Assembly: GCF_018729255.1 (NCBI RefSeq)
Contig: NZ_CP076060.1
Coordinates: 1-64,000 of the forward strand
Source: Cupriavidus sp. EM10
Lineage (GTDB): Bacteria > Pseudomonadota > Gammaproteobacteria > Burkholderiales > Burkholderiaceae
Length of the DNA: 64,000 nt
Reading direction: 5' to 3'
Within the stretch, counting starts at the first letter, position 1; every line of letters starts with the position of its first letter. Both the position numbers and the translations under genes were made by a program. Of this stretch, positions 1 through 14,800 are shown piece by piece. The notes beneath the pieces were generated by a model. That model did not search any database, was not told where the DNA came from, and saw only the letters and a program-made list of their open reading frames with translations.

Positions 1-1029
1 GTGCACGAGCGTTCGCGCCTGAACCCGATCCTGACGTTCGACAACTTCGTGACCGGCAAGGCCAACCAGCTGGCCCGCGCCGCGGCTATCCAGGTGGCCA
101 ACAATCCGGGCAAGTCGTACAACCCGCTCTATCTCTATGGCGGCGTCGGCCTGGGCAAGACCCACCTGATCCACGCCATCGGCAATTTCATGCTGATGGA
201 GAACCCGCGCGCGCGGATTCGCTACATCCACGCGGAACAGTACGTTTCCGACGTGGTGAAGGCGTACCAGCGCAAGGCGTTCGACGAGTTCAAGCGCTAC
301 TACCACTCGCTGGACCTGCTGTTGATCGACGATATCCAGTTCTTCTCGGGCAAGAACCGTACGCAGGAAGAGTTCTTCTACGCGTTCGAGGCGCTGATCG
401 CCAACCGCGCGCAGGTGATCATCACCAGCGATACCTATCCAAAGGAAATCACCGGCATCGACGACCGGCTGATTTCGCGCTTCGACTCCGGCCTGACCGT
501 GGCGATCGAGCCGCCCGAGCTGGAAATGCGCGTGGCCATCCTGATGAAGAAGGCCGCCGCCGAGAACGTGAGCGTGCCCGAGGAAGTGGCTTTCTTCGTA
601 GCCAAGCACCTGCGTTCGAACGTGCGCGAGCTGGAAGGCGCGCTGCGCAAGATCCTGGCGTTCTCGAATTTCCACGGCAAGGACATCACGATCGAGGTTA
701 CGCGCGAGGCGCTCAAGGACCTGCTGACCGTGCAGAATCGCCAGATCTCGGTGGAGAACATCCAGAAGACCTGCGCCGATTTCTACAACATCAAGGTCGC
801 GGACATGTACTCGAAGAAGCGGCCGGCCAACATCGCGCGGCCGCGCCAGATCGCGATGTACCTGGCCAAGGAACTGACGCAGAAGAGCCTGCCGGAGATC
901 GGCGAGCTGTTCGGCGGACGCGACCACACCACGGTGCTGCACGCCGTGCGCAAGATCGCCGACGAGCGTGGCAAGGACGCGCAGCTTAACCACGAGCTGC
1001 ACGTGCTGGAACAGACGCTCAAGGGCTGA
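1..1029 (+). CDS. dnaA: Chromosomal replication initiator DnaA, 3' part (5' end outside window)
   Basis: DnaA binds DnaA boxes at oriC, melts the DNA unwinding element and loads the replicative helicase. The visible 342 residues cover the AAA+ domain III and DNA-binding domain IV; domains I-II lie before the window. Walker A GGVGLGKT is at residues 47-54, Walker B LLIDDIQF near residue 110, sensor 2 near [12 protein letters not shown], and the domain IV signature [11 protein letters not shown] is near the C-terminus. The GTG at base 1 is only the window edge, not the true start. The stop is TGA at 1027-1029. dnaN follows on the same strand after 329 bp, the usual arrangement. No frameshift is seen. 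The identification is secure. Confidence 0.98.
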   Translation: MHERSRLNPILTFDNFVTGKANQLARAAAIQVANNPGKSYNPLYLYGGVGLGKTHLIHAIGNFMLMENPRARIRYIHAEQYVSDVVKAYQRKAFDEFKRYYHSLDLLLIDDIQFFSGKNRTQEEFFYAFEALIANRAQVIITSDTYPKEITGIDDRLISRFDSGLTVAIEPPELEMRVAILMKKAAAENVSVPEEVAFFVAKHLRSNVRELEGALRKILAFSNFHGKDITIEVTREALKDLLTVQNRQISVENIQKTCADFYNIKVADMYSKKRPANIARPRQIAMYLAKELTQKSLPEIGELFGGRDHTTVLHAVRKIADERGKDAQLNHELHVLEQTLKG

Positions 1030-1358
1030 TTCGGGTTTTTGACGGGCGGCCGTGCCGGGCTGGCATACTACTGGGTGCGCGTCCGGCGGCAAGCGGGCGC
1101 CCAAGCAACTGTTGCATCGCGGGAAACCGGCCTCAGATAAGGCTTTGCGGTGAGTCGGGACGAATTGGCGGAAGTTGACGCCCGGAGCGTGGCATTTTGT
1201 GCACAGCCCGGCGCCCCGCCGGATTCGCCCCGCTTCACCGCAGCGGCTTATCCTTGGTACAATCCGGCATTAACTCTTTGATTCCAAAGTGGAAATTGGA
1301 TATCGGAGTTTCACCTGATTCCGCGGTCGCCGACGACAAACGACGAAGGATAAATTCA
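1030..1358 (+). promoter_or_regulatory. dnaA-dnaN intergenic region with possible dnaN promoter
   Basis: 329 bp without a convincing gene. A TACAAT hexamer at 1258-1263 could be a -10 element for dnaN, about 95 bp before its ATG, but I see no strong -35 partner. I found no clear DnaA-box cluster (TTATNCACA), so the origin is probably upstream of dnaA, outside the window. The promoter is a weak inference. Confidence 0.3.
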
Positions 1359-2474
1359 ATGCAATTGGTCAAAACCTCGCGAGACAATCTGCTGCGTCCG
1401 CTGCAAATCGTGAGCGGCATCGTGGAGCGCCGCCACACCCTCCCGATCCTGGCCAACCTGCTGATTCGCAAGTCCGGCTCGAACGTATCCTTCCTCTCGA
1501 CCGATATCGAGATCCAGATCACCACGCACGCCGAATGCGGCGTGGGCAGCGACGACGTGGCCACCACCGTGGCAGCGCGCAAGCTGCTGGACATCCTGCG
1601 CGCGATGCCTGACGGCGACGTGGCGCTGTCGCTCAACGACAAGCGCATGACCGTGCAATCGGGCAAGAGCCGGTTTGCACTGCAGACGCTCGCCGCCGAG
1701 GAATTCCCCACCGTCGCCGAAGCCGCCGAATTCAACGCGAGCGTGAGCCTGCCGCAGAAGACGTTCAAGCATCTGCTGGCGATGGTGCACTTCGCGATGG
1801 CGCAGCAGGACATCCGCTACTACCTGAACGGCATGCTGCTGGTGGTGGACGGCAAGAAGGTCATGGCCGTGGCCACCGACGGCCACCGCCTGGCGTATTG
1901 CGGCGTCGAGCTGGAAAACGAAGCCACCGGCGTGGGTTCGCGCCAGGAAGTAATCATTCCGCGCAAGACCATCCTTGAACTTCAACGCCTGCTGGAAGAC
2001 AACGACGATCCCGTGCAGGTGCAGCTGGCCGCCAACCAGGTCAAGTTCTCGTTTGCGAATGTGGAACTGATCAGCAAGCTGGTGGAAGGCAAGTTCCCCG
2101 ACTTCCAGCGCGTGATCCCGAAGGGCTACAAGAACGCGTTCGCGATCGATCGCGTGCAGCTGCAGCAGGCGCTGCAACGTACCGCGATCCTGACCACCGA
2201 CAAGTTCAAGGGCGTGCGCTGCATCCTCGACACGCACGTGCTGAAGATCAGTTCGACCAACGCCGACCAGGAAGAGGCGCAGGAAGAGCTGGAACTCGAT
2301 TATTCGGGCGACGCGCTCGATATCGGCTTTAACGTGACCTACCTGCTCGACGTACTCGGCAATCTCAAGAGCGAGCAGGTGCAGGTCAGCCTCGGCGACT
2401 CCAATTCGAGCGCGCTGATTACCGTGCCGGAAGACGACAACTTCAAGTACGTCGTGATGCCGATGCGCATTTGA
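1359..2474 (+). CDS. dnaN: DNA polymerase III beta sliding clamp
   Basis: The beta clamp is a ring-shaped dimer that tethers DNA polymerase III to the template and recruits many repair proteins. The product is 371 residues, the usual family length, beginning MQLVKTSRDNLLRPLQ and ending in the typical VVMPMRI tail (family consensus MPMR). The ATG at 1359 is chosen over an upstream in-frame start because a GAAGGA ribosome-binding site at 1345-1350 precedes it and residues before it do not match the family. The three clamp domains are present without interruption. It lies between dnaA and gyrB on the same strand. Confidence 0.98.
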   Translation: MQLVKTSRDNLLRPLQIVSGIVERRHTLPILANLLIRKSGSNVSFLSTDIEIQITTHAECGVGSDDVATTVAARKLLDILRAMPDGDVALSLNDKRMTVQSGKSRFALQTLAAEEFPTVAEAAEFNASVSLPQKTFKHLLAMVHFAMAQQDIRYYLNGMLLVVDGKKVMAVATDGHRLAYCGVELENEATGVGSRQEVIIPRKTILELQRLLEDNDDPVQVQLAANQVKFSFANVELISKLVEGKFPDFQRVIPKGYKNAFAIDRVQLQQALQRTAILTTDKFKGVRCILDTHVLKISSTNADQEEAQEELELDYSGDALDIGFNVTYLLDVLGNLKSEQVQVSLGDSNSSALITVPEDDNFKYVVMPMRI

Positions 2475-2524
2475 TGGCCAGCACCGAGTCGCCATCCATA
2501 CACAATCGGGCACACACCGCAGCA

Positions 2525-2564
2525 GGGGCCGGGTCCACGGGATCCGCCCCTTTTGCCGTTTTTA
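2525..2564 (+). terminator. Possible intrinsic terminator after dnaN
   Basis: A GC-rich stem (GGGGC near 2525 pairing with GCCCC at 2546-2550, inner arms GGTCC/GGATCC with a bulge) is followed by TTTTGCCGTTTTT. It lies between dnaN and gyrB. The stem is imperfect, so this is tentative. Confidence 0.4.
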
Positions 2565-2658
2565 AGTAACCCGCGAATGCGGATGTTCCGCACCCGTCGC
2601 CGTCCGGCGCAGGTTCGGATTTTTCCGTATTTGCCGTGAGTATCGTGAGTAGGAAAAC

Positions 2659-5181
<2,523 letters not shown>

Positions 5182-5189
5182 GGGTGATG

Positions 5190-5194
5190 ACCGC
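5190..5194 (+). repeat. Target-site duplication, left copy (ACCGC)
   Basis: ACCGC directly precedes the 5'-TGT terminus of the transposon and is repeated exactly at 35874-35878 after the other terminus. A 5-bp duplication is the hallmark of TnsB/TniA-type transposition. Confidence 0.88.
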
Positions 5195-5263
5195 TGTAGG
5201 AAACCGGAATTGGCTGGACTACATGCGCTTTTGCTGGACTAGAAATCCGGAATTGATTGGACT
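5195..5263 (+). repeat. R-like transposon end with three clustered transposase-binding motifs
   Basis: Three copies of one motif lie within 69 bp: 5195-5220 (AACCGGAATT...GGACT), 5227-5240 (a partial copy, TTTTGCTGGACT) and 5243-5263 (ATCCGGAATTGATTGGACT). The outermost begins with TGT at the insertion junction. Closely packed sites are typical of the Tn7 right end, the end next to tnsA. Confidence 0.75.
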
Positions 5264-5865
5264 GCCGTGACGCCGCGTCGCGAGTGCCATAGGCACTTCA
5301 GTTCATTTATAAGTTTCTGGTGGCGAGTTCGAATCTGCAGCTATCGCCAATAAATCAAGGGGTTACAGAGATTTTCTGTAACCCCTTGTGCATTCTGCGC
5401 TTGTCCATTTTGATCTATATCCAGCTCGCTCCTCGCCGCAGCTCGATGCTCCATTTGCTCGTGTGGTACATCGGTCCTGGGCGATCGCTGTATTGAGTCA
5501 TTCCAAGAATCAAATGTCGGCGGCACGACGGCTCTACACGAGTCTCCAACATACTGGACTACCTCCGAACCCGGCTTCAGGCAAGAAAAGTGGCATCAAT
5601 GGCGCTCGTTGCTGCCCAGGGAAAGCGGAGATGAGAGAGGCCTGGGCGGAACGCCAGATCGGAAGCAGCGGCGCTCTCGCGAGGCCAGCCAAGACAGAAG
5701 ACCACGCCAAGACTGGAAGTGTCGGGGAAAAATCGACGGAGAACGGTCTCTCGTCTATGCAGCAGCCATCCTGTGGGAAAATTGGCGAATTTTGGCAATT
5801 TCCATCCATAACCTCGGAGGCCCCGTGAACGCACACCGAATCATGCCTTCGGGGAGAAGCGCCTG
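5264..5865 (+). other. Non-coding stretch inside the transposon with tRNA-3'-end-like sequence and hairpin
   Basis: No convincing gene. At about 5333-5350 the sequence GTTCGAATC, nine bases, then CGCCA followed by AATAAATC looks like the 3' end of a tRNA (serine type), but the T-stem does not pair well and no acceptor 5' half is present. A perfect 13-bp inverted repeat (AAGGGGTTACAGA, 5-nt loop) lies at 5357-5387. This could be a remnant attachment site of an older island or a terminator. The rest, 5390-5865, shows only low-quality open frames. Confidence 0.35.
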
Positions 5866-8800
5866 ATGGAACTGATCGACAACATCAGCCGTTTGCTCGG
5901 CGACGACCTCAAACAAACCGTTAGCCCCGGGGCCCGACTGAAGATTGCGGCGTCGTGCTTTTCGATGTACGCCTACGAGGCACTGAAGGCTGAGCTGGAG
6001 AAGATCGAGGAGCTGGACTTTGTCTTTACGTCGCCTACCTTTGTGGCCGACGAGGTTACCGACAAGATCCGTAGAGAGCGCAAGGAGTTCCACATCCCCA
6101 AGCTCGATCGGGAGCGCAGCCTCTTCGGCAGCGAGTTTGAAATTCAGCTGCGCAACAAGCTCACCCAGCGGGCGGTTGCCAAGGAGTGCGCCGACTGGAT
6201 ACGACGCAAGGCCAAGTTCAGAAGCAACCGCACCAAAGCGCCAATGCAGCAGTTCGCCTGCGTGCAGGCTGGCGTTTCCGACACGGCCTATATGCCTCTG
6301 CACGGCTTCACCGCCGTCGATTTGGGTTACCAACAGGGCAATGCAATCTCCAATCTGGTCAACAAGATGGACGAAGCCCCTTTGCGGCCACGTACGTGAG
6401 CCTGTTCGACCAGATCTGGAATGACCCCGAGAAGCTGGAGGACGTGACCGCACAGATTTGCGAGCACATCGCCTCGGTCTACCAAGAGAACTCACCCGAG
6501 AGCATCTACTTCCTGATGCTCTACAACATCTTCAACGAGTTCCTCGACGATATCGATGAAGACGTCCTACCGAACGACCGCACCGGCTACCAGGACACTC
6601 TGATCTGGAACAAGCTCTTCAATTACCAGAAGGATGCCGCGACCGGGATCATCAACAAGCTGGAAACCTATAGCGGCTGCATCCTCGCCGACAGCGTCGG
6701 CCTCGGCAAGACCTTCACGGCACTGGCCGTCATCAAGTATTACGAGCTGCGAAACCGCTCGGTGCTGGTGCTCTGTCCCAAGAAGCTCGCCGACAACTGG
6801 CTCAACTACAACCGCAATCTAAAGACCAACATCTTTGCCCGCGACCGCTTCAACTACGACGTGCTTTGCCACACCGATCTGAGCCGCACTAGCGGCGAGT
6901 CGTTTGGTACGCCGTTGAACCGCATCAACTGGGGCAACTACGATCTGGTCGTCATCGACGAGTCGCACAACTTCCGTAACAACGACGCCTACAAAGACAA
7001 GGAAACGCGCTACCAAAAGTTGATGCGCAAGGTGATCCAGGAGGGCGTAAAGACCAAGGTGCTGATGCTCTCGGCCACGCCGGTCAACAATCGTTTTAAT
7101 GATCTACGCAATCAGCTGGCGCTGGCCTACGAGGGCGACTCGGAAAATCTCAGCAAGATGCTTCGCACCGGCAAGAGCGTCGAGGAAATATTCCGAGGCG
7201 CGCAGGCTGCCTTTAACACATGGTCAAAACTTCCGCCGGAAGAACGTACCGCGCGCGCGATTCTGGATTTGCTCGATTTTGATTTCTTCGAATTGCTCGA
7301 TAGCGTCACCATTGCGCGTTCGCGCAAGCACATTCAGACCTTCTACGACACCCGAGACATCGGTCAATTCCCTGAGCGCCGCAAGCCGCTGTCATTCCAC
7401 TGTCCCTCACCGAGCGGTCGGATGTGCTGGGCTTCAACAAGATTTTCGAGCAGCTCTCCCTGCTCAAGCTGGCGGTGTATGCGCCCATCAGCTACATCCT
7501 GCCCAGCCGCCTGAAGAAGTACGAGGAAATCTACGACACCAAGGTCGGCGGCAAGGGCACGCTGCGCCAGGCTGACCGGGAAAAGAGCCTGCAAGCCCTG
7601 ATGACGGTCAACCTGCTTAAGCGCCTAGAAAGCTCGGTGGAATCCTTCCGTCTCACCCTACAATCGCTTCGAGCCAACAACGAAAACACGCTGGCCAAGA
7701 TCACAGCCTTCAATCAAGCCGGCGGCCCGGCCACGGTGGGCGATCTCACCGAAGTGTTGGAAGTGCTGGATGCCGAAGACGATGACCTGCCGATACTGGG
7801 CGGCGACGCTGGAGAGATCGGTGGGAAGGTCAAGATCAGCCTTGCCGATATGGACCTGCCGTCCTGGGAACACGAACTCAAGGTGGACTTGCAGGTCATC
7901 GATGCGCTGCTGGCCTCGATGAACAAGATCACACCGGAGGAGGATGCCAAGTTGCAGCACCTCAAGGCGCACCTGCTCGGAAAAATCGCCAACCCGCTCA
8001 ACCCCGGCAACAGAAAGGCGCTGATTTTTACCGCCTTCGCCGACACCGCGGATTACCTGTACGCCAACCTCGCACCGGAGCTGCTGGCCAAGCTCTCCAT
8101 TCACAGCGCCAAGGTCACCGGCAAGGGTGCGCCTCAATCCACCATCAAGAGCGCCACGCCGAAGCGCAGCTACGACTTTCAGGAGCTGCTCACCCTGTTT
8201 TCGCCGCGCTCAAAAGAGAAAGCCGTGGTGCTGCCGGATGAGCTCCACGAGGTCGATCTTCTGATCGGCACCGACTGCATCTCCGAAGGCCAGAACCTAC
8301 AGGACTGCGACTACCTCATCAACTACGACATCCACTGGAACCCGGTGCGCATCATCCAACGCTTTGGACGGGTGGATCGCATCGGCTCGCCCAACAGCAG
8401 CATCCAGCTGGTCAACTACTGGCCCGACATTTCACTCGACGAGTACATCAACCTCAAGGAGCGCGTCGAGAGCCGGATGATGATTGCCGACGTTACCGCC
8501 ACGGGCGACGACAACGTGTTGTCCGCGCAGGCCAACGATGTGTCCTACCGCAAAGAGCAGTTGCGTCGCCTACAAGAAGAAGTCATTGAGCTAGAGGATC
8601 TGAAAACCGGCGTATCCATCACCGACTTGGGCCTCAACGACTTTCGCATGGACTTGCTCAACTACGTTAAAGCCCACGGCGAATTGAGCAGTGCGCCCAA
8701 TGGGATGCACGCCGTGGTTGCAGCTAGGCCAGAGATGGGGCTGCAACCGGGGGTGATCTTTACGTTGCGCAACCGCGATTCTGGTATCAACGTCAACCAG

Positions 8801-9154
8801 CACAACCGCCTGCATCCGTACTACCTCATCTACATAAACCGTGAGGGGGAAGTCATCCACGACCACACCGAGGTCAAGCGCCTGCTTGATCTGGTGCGTA
8901 CCTGCTGCAAAGGGCAGGAGATGCCAATTCCAGAGATTTGTCAGCGCTTCAATGACGAAACGGCGGATGGCCGCCGGATGCAGGCGTATTCAGACCTCTT
9001 GGGAAAATCCATCCGCTCGATGATCGAAGTGAAAGAAGAAAAGGATCTCGACAGCCTATTCAGCGGTGGCAAGACCACGGCGCTGACCAACACCATCTCT
9101 GGCCTGGATGACTTTGAACTCATCAGCTTCCTTGTAATTCAGGAGGCGGGATGA
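5866..9154 (+). CDS. SNF2-like helicase with N-terminal PLD-like domain (two apparent frameshifts)
   Basis: This large superfamily 2 helicase is the first gene of a four-gene restriction cassette. Residues 1-180 resemble a phospholipase-D-like module (conserved K and MPLHGFTAVDLGY region). The helicase core has motif I ADSVGLGKT, motif II VIDESHNF, motif III MLSATPVNNR, and C-terminal motifs LIGTDCISEGQNLQDC and IIQRFGRVDRIGS. The frame breaks at about 6377-6380 (CCCC for expected CCCCC) and 7403-7405 (CCC for CCCC); repaired, the product is about 1,096 residues. The ATG at 5866 has GGGGAGAAG upstream. The stop overlaps the next start as ATGA. The helicase assignment is firm; its role in restriction is inferred from neighbours. 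Confidence 0.85.
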
Positions 9155-9852
9155 GTCAGGGCGCGACCACACAACAAGAGCCCGCGCTGATCGCTTATCC
9201 CAAGCAGGCAACCTTTGGGCGAGTTCTGCCCAAGAACAAGATCTACGAGCGCAGTGGGGCCAATACACGACTGAAAGACTTGTTTGTCGAGCAGGTGGAG
9301 CAGATAGTTTGGCAGCACAAGCTCGCACCGGAGACCATCAACCTGCCTGCACGGCCCGGCGTACCGGAGATTCAGATCTTCAGGATCCAGCTGAAAACGC
9401 CTGAGCTGCACAGGGATGTTCTGCGCTGCATCGACGGTGCTGTGCAGTTCCCCATTGTCTTCGAGCTGCACCGAGGCCAGGGCGATCTTGGGCAAACACA
9501 GGTGGTCGCGGCTTACAAGCGTCCAAGCGAAGTAGATGGCAGCCGCTGGGTGCTATCGGACTACTTCGCCACCAACTGGCTGCCGGCTGCGGGTCTCCGC
9601 ACCCCGATGCCGCTGGCACTCGACATGGCTCATCTCTATACGGCCTTGCTACAACACATGATCCCGTTGCCGGCACGTCCTCAGGAATCGATGGCAGATT
9701 GGGTGGCCCGTGTTGAGCTGGCAGCTGCCAAGCGCCGCGAGGTAGAGAAGACTCAAGACAAGCTGGCCAAGGAAAAGCAGTTCAACCGCAAGGTGGAGAT
9801 CAATGCGAACTTGCGGCAACTGAAAATCGAACTTGAACAATTGAGCCGATGA
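9151..9852 (+). CDS. DUF4391-family protein of the restriction cassette
   Basis: A 233-residue protein that I recognise as DUF4391, a family commonly found between a helicase gene and a type III methyltransferase gene; its biochemical role is not known to me. Features are an N-terminal mixed region ending near the NKIYERSGANTR stretch, a central region with ADWVARVELAAAKRR, and a strongly charged C-terminal coiled-coil-like segment (EKTQDKLAKEKQFNRK onward). Its ATG overlaps the helicase stop (ATGA at 9151-9154), and mod begins 27 bp after its stop, so all three are probably translated from one transcript. No frameshift is seen. Confidence 0.72.
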   Translation: MSQGATTQQEPALIAYPKQATFGRVLPKNKIYERSGANTRLKDLFVEQVEQIVWQHKLAPETINLPARPGVPEIQIFRIQLKTPELHRDVLRCIDGAVQFPIVFELHRGQGDLGQTQVVAAYKRPSEVDGSRWVLSDYFATNWLPAAGLRTPMPLALDMAHLYTALLQHMIPLPARPQESMADWVARVELAAAKRREVEKTQDKLAKEKQFNRKVEINANLRQLKIELEQLSR

Positions 9853-9878
9853 GCGGACATCGGCCCAAGGAAGAGAAC

Positions 9879-11837
9879 ATGGAAAAATTGAAAATGCACT
9901 CACCCAATTTCGCACAGGACAACGTCGCGCGCATTCGTGAACTGTTTCCAGGCTGCGTGACAGAGGCCAAGGGCAAGGATGGTGACGTGAAAAGAGTAGT
10001 CGATTTTGACCAACTCCGGCAGGAACTAAGCGAGGTCATTGTTGAAGGTCCGCAGGAGCGTTACCACCTAAACTGGCCCGGCAAGCGCGAGGCGCTGCTG
10101 ACGGCCAACGCGCCGATCGCCAAGACTCTGCGCCCCAGCCCCGAAGAGAGCGTGGACTTCGAAACGACGAAGAACCTATTTATCGAGGGAGACAACCTCG
10201 ATGCGCTCAAGCTGCTGCAGGAGACATACCTCAGCAAGGTCAAGCTGATCTACATCGATCCACCATACAACACCGGCAAGGACTTTATCTACGACGACGA
10301 CTTCCGCGACGACGTGGACAGCTACTTGCGTCAGTCAAACCAGACCGACGATGCAGGGGGCGGCTGGTGGCCAATACAGAAGCCAACGGACGCTTTCACT
10401 CTGACTGGCTTAGCATGATTTACGCTCGCCTGAAACTGGCGCGCAACCTGCTGCGCGAAGACGGGGTTGTCTTCATCTCAATTGACGATAATGAAGTCGA
10501 CAATCTGCGAAAGATTTGCAGCGAGGTGTTTGGCGAGGAGAATTTTGTGGGCCAGGTCGTTTGGCAACGGTCGAAGAAAGGTGATTCAAAGCTCATCGCC
10601 AAGGTGCATGAATACATCCTCTGCTATGTGCGGGATAAGGCGACGGTGCTGGCGAGTGGCGTGTGGCGACGCCCGAAGGAAGGGCAGATCAGGTCTTAGC
10701 GAAGTACGCAGAGTTGAAGGCATCCTTGGCTGGTAACCACGAAGCCATCCGTACGGCGATGATGGCCTGGTATCGCCAGTTGCCGGAAACGGACCCGCGC
10801 AAGGCGCACAAGCACTACAACTGGTCGGATGATCGAGGCCTCTACTTCGCTGCTGACTTTGCTGGGCCTGACGACGGTCGTGAGTCGCGGCCTCGCCATG
10901 ACATCCTCCATCCAGTGACAGGCAAGTCCTGCAAGAAGCCCTCAACTGGCTGGCGCTGGGACGAGGAGAAAACCAAGTGGGCACTGGAGCAGACGCCGCC
11001 ACGCATTCACTTCGGCCCGGATGAGATGACCATTCCAACACGAAAGAGCTACCTGTTCGAGATCGATAGCGAGCCCTTCTCGTCGGTTTTCTATCGTGAT
11101 GGCCGCTCGGCAACGCTGGAAGTCGAAGAGCTAGTCGGTAAAGGATGGTTCCAGTTTCCCAAGAACACTGATGTGCTGGCGGAATTGATTGAATTGACGA
11201 CCAAGCCTGATGACATCATTCTGGATTTTTCGCTGGCTCAGGCAGTACGGGACATGCTGTATTGAATGTGAACGTTGCACATGGCTCTAAGCGCCGCTAT
11301 GTGCTCATCCAGCTTCCAGAGCCGACGGGCCGAACTGGCTATGCGACGATTGCCGAAATCACCAAGCGGCGTTTGCGCCAGGCTGGCAGCAAGATTGCGG
11401 CGAGTCTCACAAGGGTGGGTGTGGACAATGGCTTCCGCGTCCTCAAGGTCGACACGTCCAACATGGCAGACGTCTATTACGCGCCAGACGCATTGGACAA
11501 GACAAACATTGACCTGTTCGTCGACAACATTAAACCCGACCGCACACCTGAAGACTTGCTGTTCCAGGTAATGCTGGACTGGGGCGTTGATCTGGCGCTG
11601 CCGATTTCCAAACAGGTCATCCAGGGCAAGGACGTGTTCTCTGTCGACGACAACGCGCTGGCCGCTTGCTTCGACGCGCACGGCGGTGTCGATGAGGCGT
11701 TCGTGAAGGAACTGGCCAAGCGTCAGCCTCTGCGCGTGGTGTTCCGCGATGCCGGTTTTAAGGACAGTGCCGTAAAGATCAACGTGGAACAGATTTTCAA
11801 GCTGCTGTCGCCTGCCACCGAAGTGAAGTGCATCTGA
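9879..11837 (+). CDS. mod: Type III restriction-modification methyltransferase Mod (three apparent frameshifts)
   Basis: An adenine-N6 DNA methyltransferase that provides sequence recognition for the type III complex and protects host DNA. The beta-class order is visible: motif [14 protein letters not shown] in the N-terminal half, then motif I DFFAGSG (after repair) toward the C-terminus. The start at 9879 ([15 protein letters not shown]) is the usual Mod N-terminus and has AAGGAAGAG just upstream; an in-frame ATG 30 bp earlier is less likely. Single-base losses occur at about 10356-10360 (G run), 10682-10684 (G run) and 11226-11230 (TTTTT for TTTTTT). Repaired length is about 653 residues, normal for Mod. 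If real, the breaks would leave Res without a partner. Confidence 0.87.
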
Positions 11838-11847
11838 GGGGGCCGCG

Positions 11848-14800
11848 ATGAAGCTGAAATTCAAGACGCAGGCCTATCAGACAGCGGCCGTGCAGGCAGT
11901 GGTGGACTGCTTCAAGGGACAGCCCCCGGCATCTGCCGAAGCCATGAGTTACCGCATCGACCCGGGTAAGGCCCGACAAGGTGTGGAGGATTTGTTTGGC
12001 GGGGATGGTTTCAAGAACGCCGATCTTGCGCTTTCCGAATCGGCATTGATCGACAACATCCTGGCGGTGCAGCACGGCCAGAACCTGCCGCTGTCAGATG
12101 CGCTGGTCAAGACCAAGGTGGCCAAGGTCAATCTCGACATCGAGATGGAGACCGGCACTGGGAAGACCTACTGCTATATCAAGACGATTTTTGAGCTGAA
12201 CAAGCGATACGGCTGGAGCAAGTTCATCATCGTAGTGCCCAGCATCGCCATCCGCGAAGGCGTGGCCAAGTCGCTGGAGATTACCGCCGAGCATTTTCTG
12301 GAGAACTACCAGAAGAAGGCACGCTTCTTCATCTACAACTCCAAGCAACTGCACCACCTGGAGAGCTTCTCTTCCGATGCGGGCATCAACGTGATGGTGA
12401 TCAACGTGCAGGCATTCGCTGCACGAGGAGCCGACAACCGTCGTATCTACGACGTGCTCGACGACTTCCAGTCGCGCAAGCCCATCGATGTGATTAGTGC
12501 CAACCGCCCCATCCTGATTCTGGATGAGCCGCAGAAGATGGAAGGCGCAGCGACGCTCAAGTCGCTGGAAGAGTTCAAGGCGCTAATGGTGTTGCGCTAC
12601 TCGGCCACTCACAAGACCACGCACAACAAGATTCATCGGCTCGATGCGCTTGACGCCTACAACCAGAAGCTGGTGAAGAAGATCGCAGTGCGCGGCATCG
12701 CAGTGAAGGGGCTGGCGGGCACGGCGGGTTACCTGTACTTGCAGTCTATCGAGATATCAAGCAAAAAGCCGCCCGAGGCGCGCATCGAGTTCGAGCAGAA
12801 GCTGGCGGGCGGTAACATCAAGCGCGTGCTGCGCAAGCTGGGCAAGGGCGACAACCTGTTCGATCTGTCCAACGGGCTCGATCAGTACCGTGATGGTTTC
12901 GTCGTGGCCGACATCAACGCCAACTCTGACACCCTGAGCTTCACCAATGGTATCGAGCTCACCGTAGGGGATGCGACCGGTGATGTGACCGAGGCCGCGC
13001 TGCGCCGTATCCAGATCCGCGAGGCCATTAAGGCACACTTCGACAAGGAGCAGGCGTTGTTCCAGCAAGGGGTGAAGGTGCTCACGCTCTACTTCATCGA
13101 CGAAGTAATCAAGTACCGCGACTACGCTACGCCCGATGAGAAAGGCGAATACGCCCGCATCTTCGAGGAGGAATACCAGCTCTACCTCAACGAGGTGTTG
13201 GATCTGGATGAGACACCGTACATCAAGCACCTCAAAGGCATTTCCGCCGACAAGACCCACAGCGGCTACTTCTCCATCGACAAGAAGAGCAAGCGGTTGG
13301 CCGACCCCACAGTCGCGGCGCGCGGTGAGAACGCCGGGCTGTCCGACGACGTGGACGCTTACGACCTGATCTTGAAGGACAAGGAGCGGTTGCTATCGTT
13401 CGCCGAGCCGGTGCGCTTCATCTTCTCGCACTCGGCCCTGCGCGAAGGCTGGGATAATCCGAACGTGTTTGTGATCTGCGCCCTTAAGCACAGCGACAAC
13501 ACCATCTCGCGCCGCCAGGAAGTGGGCCGCGGCTTGCGACTGTCCGTAAACCAGAGTGGTGACCGGATGGATCACCCTGCCACAGTGCACGATGTGAACG
13601 TGCTGACTGTGGTGGCCAGTGAGAGCTACAAGGACTTCGTCGCCGCGCTACAGAAGGACATCAGCGAGTCGCTGTCGGCACGTCCACGTATGGCGGACGA
13701 GGCCTACTTCACCGGCAAGGTGCTGAAGACGGCGAGTGGCGATGTCGAGGTCACGCCGCAGCTCGCCAAGCAGATCTACAAGTACCTGCTCAAGCACGAC
13801 TACACCGACGACGCTGACCGCATTACCAGCGCCTATCAAGAAGCCAAGAGGGACGGCGCGTTGGCTGCTCTGCCCTCCGAGCTTGCGCAACACGCCGAGC
13901 AGGTCTTCAAGCTGATCGATAGTGTCTTCAGCGAAAGCCAGTTGCCGGAAATTAGTGACGACCGCAAGCCCAAAAAGAACCCGCTCAACGCTAACTTCGA
14001 GAAGCAGGAATTCAGGGAGCTCTGGAATCGGATCAATCGCAAGGCAGCATACAGCGTCGAATTCGATTCCGACGAGCTGGTGCAGAAGGCGGTCAACACC
14101 CTCAACGACAGAGATGTCGGGCTGCGGGTTACTCCGTTGCAGTACACCATCCAACATGGCGAACAGGCTGCCGCAGTGACCTACGATGGGATCAAGGGCG
14201 GCAATGCGTTCGAGTTGAAGGTCACTGAGACGGAGATCAACCGTGCCTCAATCCATTCTGCGGTCAAGTACGACCTGATCGGCAAGCTGAGCGAAGGAAC
14301 ACTGCTGACGCGGCGCACGGTGGGCGAGATTCTCAAGGGGCTCAACGCCGCTGTATTTGCGCAGTTCAAGACCAACCCAGAGAGCTTCATTGCCGAGGCT
14401 GTGCGTTTGATCAACGAGCAGAAGGCCACCGTCATCATTGAGCATTTGGCCTACGACCCAGTCGAGGATAAGTTCGACCTAGACATCTTCACCGCCGGGC
14501 AAACCAAGCAGGACTTCAACAACGCGGTCAAAACGCCTAAGCACCACATCTACGATTTTGTTCTGCCAGATTCCGGGTCGAAGCCAGAGCGCGATTTTGC
14601 GGAGGCGTTGGAGGCTAGTGCTGAAGTCGTTGTGTACGCTAAGTTGCCGCGCGGCTTCCTGATCCCGACGCCGGTTGGCGACTATAACCCCGACTGGGCC
14701 ATTTCCTTCAAGGAGGGCTCGGTGAAGCACATATACTTCGTGGCGGAAACCAAGGGATCGATGTCGTCGATGGATCTGCGTGAGATCGAGAAAACCAAGA

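Noticed and set aside
5300..5400. tRNA or tmRNA gene
   Set aside because: Only a 3'-end-like fragment; the T-stem pairs poorly and there is no 5' acceptor half or anticodon arm.
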